From positions 186,001 to 250,000 of the forward strand of contig NZ_OMPE01000008.1 of NCBI RefSeq assembly GCF_900312815.1: 64,000 nt of DNA. The letters are read 5' to 3'. Source of the DNA: Aquimarina sp. AU474. Its GTDB lineage: Bacteria; Bacteroidota; Bacteroidia; Flavobacteriales; Flavobacteriaceae. Below the pieces are notes generated by a model that saw only the letters and a program-made list of their open reading frames with translations, made no database searches and had not been told where the DNA came from. Below, piece after piece: positions 33,750 through 42,011 of the stretch. Position 1 is the first letter of the stretch. Every line of letters starts with the position of its first letter. The position numbers and the translations under genes are program-made.

Positions 33750-35816
33750 ATGGCAAATACAAAGACAATACTAACACTGATACTTCTGTTTACTCAGATT
33801 GCATTTTCTCAAAAGAAAAGCAGAGCAGATCGTTTTTTTGAAAAAGGAGATTATATTAATGCTGCATCGCAATATGAAGAGGAGTTAAATCAAGAGGGAT
33901 ATACAAAACATATACTTCAAAATATTACGACATCATATTACAATACTTTTAAGTTTAGGCAGGCGTATCGATATCTTAAAGTTTTGACTTCGGGCAAATT
34001 TTATGGTCGAGATAAAACATATGACAATCAATATAATTTCATGATGTATCAAGTGCTTTCTGCACTTGGTGAATACGAAAAATCTGTCGATTTTTTGGCG
34101 TTGTATACCTTAAATGAATCTAATACCGATTTGGATAAATCTGACGCTATTTCGATCATAGAAGATTTTAAGCTTAAAGATGATGATTATAAGGTAGCCG
34201 CAGCCAGTTTCAATTCTGATGCATCAGAATTTGGGGCTGTAAAAAAAGATAGTATAGTGTATTTCACTACCGATAGAACTCCGTATAGTCCGTTGGATAA
34301 AAAATATAAGTGGACTCATCGTCCATTTTTAGATATTTATAAAGTTACAGTAGATAAGGATAATCAGCCTATTTCAGAAATTGAAACTATTTCTAAAGAA
34401 ATTAATTCGAAACTGCATGAAGGTAATTTCTGTTTTTCAAAAGATGGAAATACCATTTATATCTCAAAGAGTAATTCTGAAAAAGGGAAGAAAAAATACG
34501 ATAGTATTAAGAATAATTCAATTCATTTATATAAAGCAACAAAAGTAGAAGGAAAATGGACTACACCCGAGAAATTACCATTTAATAATGTCAATTTTTC
34601 AATGGAACATCCTACGTTATCCGATGATGGCAGTAAGTTGTATTTTTCTTCTAATATGCCAGGTGGGTATGGGGATTTTGATATTTACCATGTAGATGTA
34701 AATCAAGACGGGACTTATGGACAGCCAGTTAACTTGGGTGCTGTCATAAATACTAAGAACAGAGAGCAATTTCCTTATGTATCTAAAGAAAATCACTTGT
34801 TTTTTTCTTCAAATGGTCATCTTGGACTTGGAATGATGGATGTCTTTGTGTCTGAGTTAAGAGAAGGAGAGTTGACTAAGCCAATTAATTTAGGAGCACC
34901 AATTAATTCTAGTTATGATGATTTCTCTTTTGCTTATACTAATGATACAGATGGATTTTTTGCATCAAATAGAAAAAAAGTTGGAGATGATATTTATTCA
35001 TTTTCTCAAATAGGTGATATTTTTCCTAAAAAGTATCTTGCTCGTTTTGAAGTAAAAGATTTTGCCTCTGATAATTATATTCCAAATTCTGAAGCTGTAT
35101 TATACGACAATGAAAATGAAATTGTTTATGAAAGTCAATTAGATTCGATTGCCGGTTTTGATATTAAAATATTTCCGGGTAAGTATAATTTTAAGGCTTC
35201 TGCAGATGGCTATAAAACAAGAACAAAACCTGTACTGGTAAAAGAGAAGAAAGAAGGGGTTTATGTTATTTATTTGGATAAGAAGAAGGATAATGAAGAT
35301 CGAGTGAATATAAAAGATAGTATAAATATTAAAGAAGGAACCAATATTACAGATATTAGTACCAGTAGTAAAAAGAAAGAAGAAATTAGTAAAGCGAGAT
35401 TAAGAGAGCTTTTACTAGGAGATAAAGAAGGACCGCCAGTTGTAGAGAAAAATGGTAAATTATACTTTAAAATGCCACCAATCTATTTTGATTACGACAA
35501 ATGGAACATTAGAGCAGATTCTAAGAAGGTTTTGGATAAACTGGCATTAAAACTAGAAAAGTATAAAACAGTATATATTAAAATAAGTTCTCATACCGAT
35601 AGTAGAGGAACTGCGTCGTATAATCAGGTGTTGTCTGAGAGAAGGGCGGAGTCTACACGTAATTATTTGGCCTTAATAGGTTATGTAAATGCACGTAGAA
35701 TGCAGTTTGTTGGATTTGGAGAATCTATACCGCTAATTAATTGTGAAAGTAAAGTGTGTAATGAAGATGAGCACCAAACTAATAGAAGAAGTGAATTTGA
35801 AATCATACAATATTAG
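33750..35816 (+). CDS. OmpA-family protein with TPR, PD40 and carboxypeptidase-regulatory-like domains
   Basis: A 688-residue exported protein. The signal peptide ends near FSQ; a TPR-like helical region follows (about 25-140), then PD40/WD40-like propeller blades (about 150-440, repeated LSDDGSKLYFSSN- and VSKENHLFFSSN-type motifs). A carboxypeptidase-regulatory-like Ig domain (about 455-525) and an OmpA peptidoglycan-binding domain (about 575-688, SSHTDSRGTASYNQ, QTNRRSEFEI) complete it. This is the domain order of PorE-like T9SS proteins. It starts on the base after the porP/sprF stop codon and probably anchors the cassette to the cell wall. Confidence 0.88.
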   Translation: MANTKTILTLILLFTQIAFSQKKSRADRFFEKGDYINAASQYEEELNQEGYTKHILQNITTSYYNTFKFRQAYRYLKVLTSGKFYGRDKTYDNQYNFMMYQVLSALGEYEKSVDFLALYTLNESNTDLDKSDAISIIEDFKLKDDDYKVAAASFNSDASEFGAVKKDSIVYFTTDRTPYSPLDKKYKWTHRPFLDIYKVTVDKDNQPISEIETISKEINSKLHEGNFCFSKDGNTIYISKSNSEKGKKKYDSIKNNSIHLYKATKVEGKWTTPEKLPFNNVNFSMEHPTLSDDGSKLYFSSNMPGGYGDFDIYHVDVNQDGTYGQPVNLGAVINTKNREQFPYVSKENHLFFSSNGHLGLGMMDVFVSELREGELTKPINLGAPINSSYDDFSFAYTNDTDGFFASNRKKVGDDIYSFSQIGDIFPKKYLARFEVKDFASDNYIPNSEAVLYDNENEIVYESQLDSIAGFDIKIFPGKYNFKASADGYKTRTKPVLVKEKKEGVYVIYLDKKKDNEDRVNIKDSINIKEGTNITDISTSSKKKEEISKARLRELLLGDKEGPPVVEKNGKLYFKMPPIYFDYDKWNIRADSKKVLDKLALKLEKYKTVYIKISSHTDSRGTASYNQVLSERRAESTRNYLALIGYVNARRMQFVGFGESIPLINCESKVCNEDEHQTNRRSEFEIIQY

Positions 35817-35833
35817 TATCAGTAACTAAATTG

Positions 35834-35864
35834 TTGTTTTCTAATAAATTAAATTGTACTTTTG
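35834..35864 (+). promoter_or_regulatory. rpsA promoter
   Basis: TTG (35834-35836), a 20-bp spacer and a perfect TACTTTTG (35857-35864). This gives a long leader of about 110 nt before the rpsA ATG. Confidence 0.65.
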
Positions 35865-35866
35865 CA

Positions 35867-35901
35867 CTCCTTTTTAGCGAGTAAGAGAATAAAAAAAGGG
35901 A
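35867..35901 (+). promoter_or_regulatory. Hairpin at the 5' end of the rpsA leader
   Basis: TCCTTTTT (35868-35875) can pair with AAAAAGGG (35893-35900) around a 17-nt loop, right at the predicted transcript start. The leader is otherwise AU-rich, the kind of sequence S1 binds, so autogenous control is plausible but unproven. Confidence 0.35.
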
Positions 35902-35981
35902 TGTAAATATTTAATTTTAACGCTTCTGTATAGTTTTTGCCTTGATTCTCAATAATATATAGAATACAAATTTTATCTTCA

Positions 35982-37796
35982 ATGTCTGAAGAAACAAAAA
36001 ACACAGACGTTCAGGAAGTAGAAACTCCAAAAGTATCTGCACAACAAGCAAACCCTGAACAATTTCTAAAAGAATTTAATTGGCATAACTACGAAGAAGG
36101 AATTGATCCTATCGAAGATTCAAAACTTGAAGAGTTTGAAAAATTAGTTGCCGAGAATTTTGTTGACACCCTTAATGATGAGGTTGTTGATGGTACAGTA
36201 ATTAATATTACTGATCGTGATGCAATTATCGACATTAATGCAAAAAGTGAAGGTGTTATTTCATTAAATGAGTTCCGTTACAATCCGGATCTTAAAGTTG
36301 GTGATAAGGTAGAGGTATTAATTGATGTGCGTGAAGATGCTACAGGTCAATTAATCTTATCTCACCGTAAAGCTCGTGTAATCAAAGCATGGGATAGAGT
36401 AAATGCTGCACATGATACTGGCGAGATCGTAAACGGTTTTGTAAAGTGTAGAACTAAAGGAGGTATGATCGTAGATGTATTTGGTATCGAAGCATTCTTA
36501 CCTGGTTCTCAAATTGATGTTAAGCCTATTCGTGATTATGATGCATATGTAGGAAAAACAATGGAATTTAAAGTGGTTAAAATTAATCACGAATTTAAAA
36601 ACGTTGTTGTTTCGCATAAAGCACTTATCGAAGCTGATATCGAAGAGCAGAAAAAAGAAATTATTGGTCAATTAGAAAAAGGTCAAGTATTAGAAGGTAC
36701 TGTTAAGAATGTTACTTCTTACGGTGTATTCGTAGACCTTGGAGGAGTTGACGGACTTATTCATATTACAGATCTTTCTTGGTCAAGAATCAACCATCCT
36801 AATGAGATTGTAGAACTTGATCAGAAATTGAATGTTGTAATCTTAGACTTTGATGAGGCTAAGACACGTATTCAATTAGGTCTTAAGCAATTGAAACCTC
36901 ACCCATGGGAAGCTCTTGATAAAGAACTTAAAGTAGGTGATAAAGTAAAAGGTAAAGTTGTTGTAATTGCTGATTACGGTGCATTTATCGAAGTTGAAGA
37001 AGGAGTAGAAGGATTAATTCACGTTTCTGAAATGTCTTGGTCTACGCACTTGCGTTCTGCACAGGATTTCGTAAAAGTAGGTGATGAGATTGAAGCTGTT
37101 ATCCTTACGTTAGATAGAGAAGAGCGTAAAATGTCTCTTGGTATTAAGCAATTGACTCCAGATCCATGGACTGATATTACTACTAAGTACCCTGTAGGTT
37201 CTAAGCACTCTGGTATTGTACGTAACTTTACAAACTTTGGTGTATTTGTTGAATTAGAAGAAGGAATTGATGGTTTGATTTATATTTCAGACTTATCTTG
37301 GACTAAGAAAATCAAGCACCCATCAGACTTTACTAATGTTGGTGATACGTTAGACGTAATTGTTCTTGAACTTGATGTTGAAGGACGTAAATTAAGTCTA
37401 GGTCACAAACAAACTGAAGAGAACCCTTGGGATAAATACGAAACTGAATTCGGTTTAGGAACTAAACATACTGCTACTATTGCAGATATAGTTGATAAAG
37501 GAGCTACAATTGAATTTAACGAAGATATTGTTGCATTCGTTCCTTCTCGTCACCTTGAAAAAGAAGACGGAAACAAACTGAAAAAAGGAGAAGAAGCAGA
37601 ATTCCAAATTATTGAATTTAGTAAAGAATTCAAAAGAGTAGTTGCTTCTCATACAGCTTTATTCAAAGAAGAAGAAGCTAAGATCGTAAAACAAGCTGCT
37701 AAGAAAGCTGCTGCCAGTTCAGCAGAGAAAACTACGCTTGGTGATATCGATGCTTTAGCTGATCTTAAAGCGAAAATGGAAAAAGGAGGGAAGTAA
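35982..37796 (+). CDS. rpsA: 30S ribosomal protein S1
   Basis: S1 binds mRNA on the small subunit and helps initiation. The 604-residue protein has six S1/OB-fold repeats (roughly residues 60-130, 145-215, 232-300, 317-387, 404-474 and 490-558), with recurrent GxVxxxxxYGxFVxL and GLIHxSxxSW phrases. It has an acidic N-terminus and a Lys/Ala-rich tail. Codon use is visibly more biased than in the neighbours, as expected for a highly expressed gene. It is monocistronic, with its own promoter and terminator. Confidence 0.97.
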   Translation: MSEETKNTDVQEVETPKVSAQQANPEQFLKEFNWHNYEEGIDPIEDSKLEEFEKLVAENFVDTLNDEVVDGTVINITDRDAIIDINAKSEGVISLNEFRYNPDLKVGDKVEVLIDVREDATGQLILSHRKARVIKAWDRVNAAHDTGEIVNGFVKCRTKGGMIVDVFGIEAFLPGSQIDVKPIRDYDAYVGKTMEFKVVKINHEFKNVVVSHKALIEADIEEQKKEIIGQLEKGQVLEGTVKNVTSYGVFVDLGGVDGLIHITDLSWSRINHPNEIVELDQKLNVVILDFDEAKTRIQLGLKQLKPHPWEALDKELKVGDKVKGKVVVIADYGAFIEVEEGVEGLIHVSEMSWSTHLRSAQDFVKVGDEIEAVILTLDREERKMSLGIKQLTPDPWTDITTKYPVGSKHSGIVRNFTNFGVFVELEEGIDGLIYISDLSWTKKIKHPSDFTNVGDTLDVIVLELDVEGRKLSLGHKQTEENPWDKYETEFGLGTKHTATIADIVDKGATIEFNEDIVAFVPSRHLEKEDGNKLKKGEEAEFQIIEFSKEFKRVVASHTALFKEEEAKIVKQAAKKAAASSAEKTTLGDIDALADLKAKMEKGGK

Positions 37797-37821
37797 TTCT
37801 CAATACTTTTCATGATATATC

Positions 37822-37849
37822 AAAGGGCCGTTCTTATGAACGGCCCTTT
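37822..37849 (+). terminator. Terminator after rpsA
   Basis: AAAGGGCCGTTC (37822-37833) pairs with GAACGGCCCTTT (37838-37849) in a perfect 12-bp stem with a TTAT loop, followed by TGTTTTGTT. Confidence 0.92.
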
Positions 37850-37931
37850 TGTTTTGTTATTCGATTTGTACGATTTACCCAATTGATAAACTTATCGTAA
37901 ATAATCTGATGTATTAATTCCAAAATTTCAT

Positions 37932-37939
37932 TACTTTTG
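37932..37939 (+). promoter_or_regulatory. -7 box of the pyrR promoter
   Basis: A perfect TACTTTTG lies 25 bp before the chosen pyrR ATG. No good TTG is seen at the usual distance. The implied leader is under 25 nt, too short for a PyrR-binding attenuator. Confidence 0.5.
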
Positions 37940-37964
37940 TATTCCAAATATCCTTTTGGAGATT

Positions 37965-38504
37965 ATGAGTCAAAAATTACTACTTAGTGCGAAAGAAATA
38001 GATATTATTCTGCACCGTTTGGCTTGTCAATTAATAGAAAATCATACACATTTTAAGGACACAGTACTAATCGGTGTGCAACCTAGAGGTATTTTCTTAG
38101 CAGATCGTATAAAACAAATTCTGATAAATGATTATCAAGTGGCAGAAGTAGATCTGGGGTATCTCGATATTACATTTTATCGAGATGATTTTAGAAGAGG
38201 AGAAAAACCTTTAGAAGCGAATAAAACACATATCGATTTTGTTGTAGAAGATAAAAGAGTTGTGTTTATTGATGATGTACTATATACAGGAAGAAGTATT
38301 AGATCCGCATTAACAGCTGTGCAATCTTTTGGTAGGCCTTTAGAAATAGAATTGTTAACTTTAATCGATAGACGATTTAGCAGACATTTACCTATTCAAC
38401 CTAATTATAGGGGGAGACAAGTAGATGCTATTAATCAGGAAAAAGTTAAGGTGCATTGGATAGAGAATGAAGGAGAAGATGCAGTGTATTTGATAGGAGA
38501 ATAA
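37965..38504 (+). CDS. pyrR: Bifunctional pyrimidine regulator / uracil phosphoribosyltransferase
   Basis: A 179-residue PRT-fold protein. The PRPP-binding motif FIDDVLYTGRS is intact, so uracil phosphoribosyltransferase activity is likely; RNA-binding regulation is known for Firmicutes PyrR but not assured here. The ATG at 37965 (MSQKLLLS) was chosen over the upstream TTG at 37956. pyrB follows after 47 bp, so the pair forms a small pyrimidine operon. No attenuator hairpin precedes the gene. Confidence 0.93.
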   Translation: MSQKLLLSAKEIDIILHRLACQLIENHTHFKDTVLIGVQPRGIFLADRIKQILINDYQVAEVDLGYLDITFYRDDFRRGEKPLEANKTHIDFVVEDKRVVFIDDVLYTGRSIRSALTAVQSFGRPLEIELLTLIDRRFSRHLPIQPNYRGRQVDAINQEKVKVHWIENEGEDAVYLIGE

Positions 38505-38551
38505 AATGATCTAAAAAAGTTTGTTTTAAAACTAACAGTTAAAACGAGAAC

Positions 38552-39481
38552 ATGAGCGAATTAAGTGTAGATCACTTACTAGGAATAAAATATTTAACCA
38601 AAGAGGATGTTGATCTTATCTTTGAAACAGCAGATCATTTTAAAGAAGTAATTAACCGTCCTATTAAAAAAGTTCCTTCGCTACGAGATATTACGATTGC
38701 TAATCTTTTTTTTGAAAACAGTACAAGAACGAGATTGTCATTTGAGCTTGCAGAAAAAAGACTTTCGGCAGATGTTATTAATTTTTCGGCTGCTTCTTCT
38801 TCTGTAAAAAAAGGAGAAACGCTCATTGATACGGTAAATAACATTCTTTCTATGAAAGTGGATATGGTAGTGATGCGTCATCCAAATCCAGGAGCAGGAG
38901 TTTTTTTATCTAAGCATGTAGATGCAAAAATAATTAATGCGGGTGATGGTGCACATGAGCATCCTACACAGGCATTGTTGGACTCATACTCGATAAGAGA
39001 GCGATTAGGAGAAGTCGGAGGAAAAAAAATAGTGATTGTAGGTGATATTTTACATTCGAGAGTAGCACTTTCTAATATTTTTGCTCTCAAATTGCAAGGA
39101 GCAGAAGTAAAAGTATGCGGGCCTAAGACTTTGATTCCTAAATATATAGATAAATTAGGGGTACAAGTCGAAACCAATTTAAAGAAAGCATTGAAGTGGT
39201 GTGATGTAGCCAATATGCTTAGGGTTCAAAATGAAAGAATGGAAATTAGTTATTTTCCATCTACACGAGAATACACCCAACAATTTGGATTAAATAAGGG
39301 ATTACTTGATAGTTTAGATAAGGAAATTGTAATTATGCACCCAGGACCTATCAATCGTGGAGTAGAGATCACGAGTGATGTTGCTGATTCGGATCAGGCC
39401 ATTATATTGGATCAGGTACAGAATGGAGTTGCAGTGAGAATGGCAGTGATATATCTTTTAGCTTCAAAAATTAAACGATAA
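38552..39481 (+). CDS. pyrB: Aspartate carbamoyltransferase catalytic subunit
   Basis: PyrB joins carbamoyl phosphate and aspartate in the second step of pyrimidine synthesis. The 309 residues match the catalytic chain. The carbamoyl-phosphate motif STRTR (in FENSTRTRLSFE) and the aspartate-side MRHPNPG, DGAHEHPTQALLD and HPGPINRG blocks are all present. No pyrI regulatory subunit is nearby. It lies between pyrR and a small conserved gene only 3 bp downstream. Confidence 0.96.
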   Translation: MSELSVDHLLGIKYLTKEDVDLIFETADHFKEVINRPIKKVPSLRDITIANLFFENSTRTRLSFELAEKRLSADVINFSAASSSVKKGETLIDTVNNILSMKVDMVVMRHPNPGAGVFLSKHVDAKIINAGDGAHEHPTQALLDSYSIRERLGEVGGKKIVIVGDILHSRVALSNIFALKLQGAEVKVCGPKTLIPKYIDKLGVQVETNLKKALKWCDVANMLRVQNERMEISYFPSTREYTQQFGLNKGLLDSLDKEIVIMHPGPINRGVEITSDVADSDQAIILDQVQNGVAVRMAVIYLLASKIKR

Positions 39482-39484
39482 CTT

Positions 39485-39817
39485 ATGATTTTTAATAAAG
39501 ACGGTTCTACAACTATAATTACGCAAGAAAAAACCACAATTGTTGAGTTTGTAAAAAGGTTGGAAAATAAGTACGACTCTCTTAAAAACGACAATATCAT
39601 TATTAACCTATTTTCATTAAAACAAATATCGGTTGATGATATTACAGAATTCTTGAGAGTTTCCAATAAGCACAGATTATCAAAACACTCTTTTGTTATT
39701 GTAACTGATAAGATAGGGTATGATGAATCTATAGAGGATATTACGATTGTACCTACTTTGCAAGAGGCTTACGATTTGGTAGAAATGGAAGAGATTGAAA
39801 GAGATTTAGGGTTTTGA
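39485..39817 (+). CDS. Small conserved protein of unknown function
   Basis: A 110-residue protein that I do not recognise. It has no signal peptide or membrane helix. The pattern of alternating strands and helices (TTIVEFVKRLE, NIIINLFSL, SFVIVTDKIG, TLQEAYDLVEMEEIERDLGF) suggests a compact alpha/beta fold, possibly STAS-like. It starts 3 bp after pyrB and is probably translated with it. In Flavobacteriia such a gene is often found close to rnz, as it is here, but no functional link is established. Confidence 0.65.
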   Translation: MIFNKDGSTTIITQEKTTIVEFVKRLENKYDSLKNDNIIINLFSLKQISVDDITEFLRVSNKHRLSKHSFVIVTDKIGYDESIEDITIVPTLQEAYDLVEMEEIERDLGF

Positions 39818-39843
39818 AAAAAAACACTAATTTTTTGTAATCT

Positions 39844-39858
39844 GTAACAAATTGTTAC
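39844..39858. repeat. Inverted repeat GTAACAA-N-TTGTTAC
   Basis: Seven-base arms with a single central base, 13 bp before the thioredoxin-like gene. The compact symmetry is that of a dimeric repressor site; it is too short to be a terminator, and no T-run follows. Confidence 0.35.
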
Positions 39859-39870
39859 GTCTTATTTGGT

Positions 39871-40329
39871 ATGAAAAAACTTGCCCCACAATTTTTAGTA
39901 GTATTCTTTTTGTTTTTTGGTAGCATGACCTATGCCCAAGATTGGAAATATGATTTGGAAGAAGCATTAACTTTGGCCAAAGAAAAGGATCAAAAAATCG
40001 TTTTATTTTTTACCGGTTCTGATTGGTGTCCGCCATGTATCAAACTTGAGAGAAACCTTTTAACTAGTGATGAATTTGCTGCTTTCACATATGAAAAATA
40101 TATTTGGTTAAGAGCAGATTTTCCTAGACGTAAGAAAAATAGACTTTCTCAAGAACAAAAAGCTAAAAATAAAGAATTAGCCAAACGATATAACAAGAAA
40201 AAACTATTTCCGGCAATTTTAATTCTTAACAAAGAAGGAGTAGTTCTTGGTGCTACAGGGTATAGAAGTGACTTAGATGTAAAAGGTTATATAGAATTAT
40301 TGACTTCTTTTGATTCTTTTGGGAGATAG
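39871..40329 (+). CDS. Exported thioredoxin-fold protein
   Basis: A 152-residue protein with a signal peptide ending near MTYAQ. Its thioredoxin-like domain carries the redox motif WCPPC (C53, C56), in the context GSDWCPPCIKLE typical of the periplasmic DUF255/thioredoxin_7 branch. It should reduce or rearrange disulphides in the periplasm. A Lys/Arg-rich insertion (about 90-120) is notable. A possible operator lies just upstream. Confidence 0.85.
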   Translation: MKKLAPQFLVVFFLFFGSMTYAQDWKYDLEEALTLAKEKDQKIVLFFTGSDWCPPCIKLERNLLTSDEFAAFTYEKYIWLRADFPRRKKNRLSQEQKAKNKELAKRYNKKKLFPAILILNKEGVVLGATGYRSDLDVKGYIELLTSFDSFGR

Positions 40330-40391
40330 ATTGATTTATAGTTGAGATTAAACTATATTCACGTTTTGATAAATTAAGAGATCAAACCATT

Positions 40392-41297
40392 TTGAAACTT
40401 ACTATATTGGGTTGCTACTCAGCAACCCCCAGAACATTTACAAACCCTACATCTCAGGTTCTTGAAATAAATAATCATATTTTCCTTATAGATTGTGGTG
40501 AGGGAACACAGGTAGAACTTAGAAGGAATAAAATAAAATTCTCAAGAATTAAACATATTTTTATTTCACACCTTCATGGCGATCATTTTTTTGGTTTAAT
40601 CGGTTTGGTTTCTACGTTTAGACTTTTAGGAAGAGACACTCCATTGCATATTCACGGGCCAAAAGGAATAAAAGAAATAATAACACTTCAATTAAAACTT
40701 TCTAATTCTTGGACAGATTTTCCTTTACATTTTCACGAATTAACGAATAAAGAATCGGAAATAATTTTTGAAGACGAAAAAGTAACAGTTTCTACTATTC
40801 CATTGCAACACAGAGTATATTGTAATGGCTTTTTATTTGTAGAGAAACCTGGCGATAGAAAACTCTTGATGAATAAGGTACAGGAACTTGAAATTGATCT
40901 AGCGTATTACCGATCTATTAAAAAAGGTAAAGATGTGGTTCTTGGTAATGGAGAGGTTATTCTAAATCAGGAATTAACCGATGATCCGAAACCTGTAAAA
41001 AGCTATGCGTATTGTAGTGATACTAGGTATGATGAGGCTAAGTTAGAGCTAATCAAAAATACTACTGTTTTGTATCATGAGTCTACGTTTTTAGAGAGTC
41101 ACAAGCATTTATGTGCTAGAACAGGTCATAGTTCTGCTATCGAAGCTGCTACGATTGCTCAAAAAGCCAATGTAGAAACTTTAATTTTAGGACATTATTC
41201 TACACGATATGAAAACCTTGAACTTTTTAGAGATGAGGCTAAAACCGTTTTTGATAATGTCGAAATAGCAGATGATGGCAAAATTTTTGAGTTTTGA
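40392..41297 (+). CDS. rnz: Ribonuclease Z
   Basis: RNase Z cleaves the 3' trailer of tRNA precursors. The 301-residue metallo-beta-lactamase protein has the zinc motif HLHGDH at 60-65 and later ligands in CSDTRY, HESTF and LGHYSTRY. The family N-terminus (MKLTILGCYSATPR) begins exactly at a TTG codon, and no ATG is near, so TTG is the likely start. It is 62 bp after the thioredoxin gene. Confidence 0.94.
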   Translation: MKLTILGCYSATPRTFTNPTSQVLEINNHIFLIDCGEGTQVELRRNKIKFSRIKHIFISHLHGDHFFGLIGLVSTFRLLGRDTPLHIHGPKGIKEIITLQLKLSNSWTDFPLHFHELTNKESEIIFEDEKVTVSTIPLQHRVYCNGFLFVEKPGDRKLLMNKVQELEIDLAYYRSIKKGKDVVLGNGEVILNQELTDDPKPVKSYAYCSDTRYDEAKLELIKNTTVLYHESTFLESHKHLCARTGHSSAIEAATIAQKANVETLILGHYSTRYENLELFRDEAKTVFDNVEIADDGKIFEF

Positions 41298-41331
41298 TAA
41301 TTGAATGATTAATTTTTGTCTATTTAATATG

Positions 41332-41339
41332 TAAATTTG
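41332..41339 (+). promoter_or_regulatory. -7 box of a pdxH promoter
   Basis: A perfect TAnnTTTG (TAAATTTG) 27 bp before the pdxH ATG. The -33 element is not clear. Confidence 0.4.
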
Positions 41340-41366
41340 AGCATAATTTCCTTATAAATTGGATGT

Positions 41367-42011
41367 ATGAATAGAGATTTGACTAATTACAGAAAATCAT
41401 ATGAAAAGAGTATTCTCGATGAGAAAAACCTTCCAGATTCTCCTTTTGAGCTTTTTTCGAGATGGTTTTCGGAAGTAGAAAATGCAGGAGGAGTTGAAGA
41501 AGCAAATGCGATGACTATATCTACTATTGGTACAGATGGTTTTCCAAAGGGTCGGATAGTGTTATTAAAACACTATGACAAAAATGGCTTCGTTTTTTAT
41601 TCTAATTTTCTTTCTGAGAAAGGGAGATCAATGGCAAACAATAATAAAGTATGTTTGTCCTTTTTTTGGCCAAATCTAGAACGCCAGATCATTATAAAAG
41701 GTATCGTAGAGAAAATAAATGAGGAACAAAGTATAGCTTATTTTAAATCACGTCCAATAGGCAGTCAATTAGGAGCTTGGGCTTCTAAACAAAGTGAACG
41801 TATTGAATCTAGAGAAATTCTAGAGGCAAAATTGAAATCTTTAGAAAAAGAATATAGTAAAAAAGAAATACCGAAACCACCATTTTGGGGAGGATACTGT
41901 GTAAAGCCTGTCGAATTTGAATTTTGGCAGGGTAGAGCAAATAGACTGCATGATCGTATTCGATATAAAGACATTGAAATGAACTGGAAAGCCGACAGAC
42001 TGTCGCCTTAA
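41367..42011 (+). CDS. pdxH: Pyridoxamine 5'-phosphate oxidase
   Basis: PdxH is the FMN enzyme that oxidises PNP or PMP to pyridoxal 5'-phosphate. The 214 residues match the family. FMN- and substrate-binding blocks GRIVLLKHYDKNGF, SNFLSEKGRSM and the C-terminal WQGRANRLHDRI are present. Its end overlaps the end of the convergent OmpA gene by 3 bp, so there is no room for a terminator between them. Confidence 0.96.
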   Translation: MNRDLTNYRKSYEKSILDEKNLPDSPFELFSRWFSEVENAGGVEEANAMTISTIGTDGFPKGRIVLLKHYDKNGFVFYSNFLSEKGRSMANNNKVCLSFFWPNLERQIIIKGIVEKINEEQSIAYFKSRPIGSQLGAWASKQSERIESREILEAKLKSLEKEYSKKEIPKPPFWGGYCVKPVEFEFWQGRANRLHDRIRYKDIEMNWKADRLSP

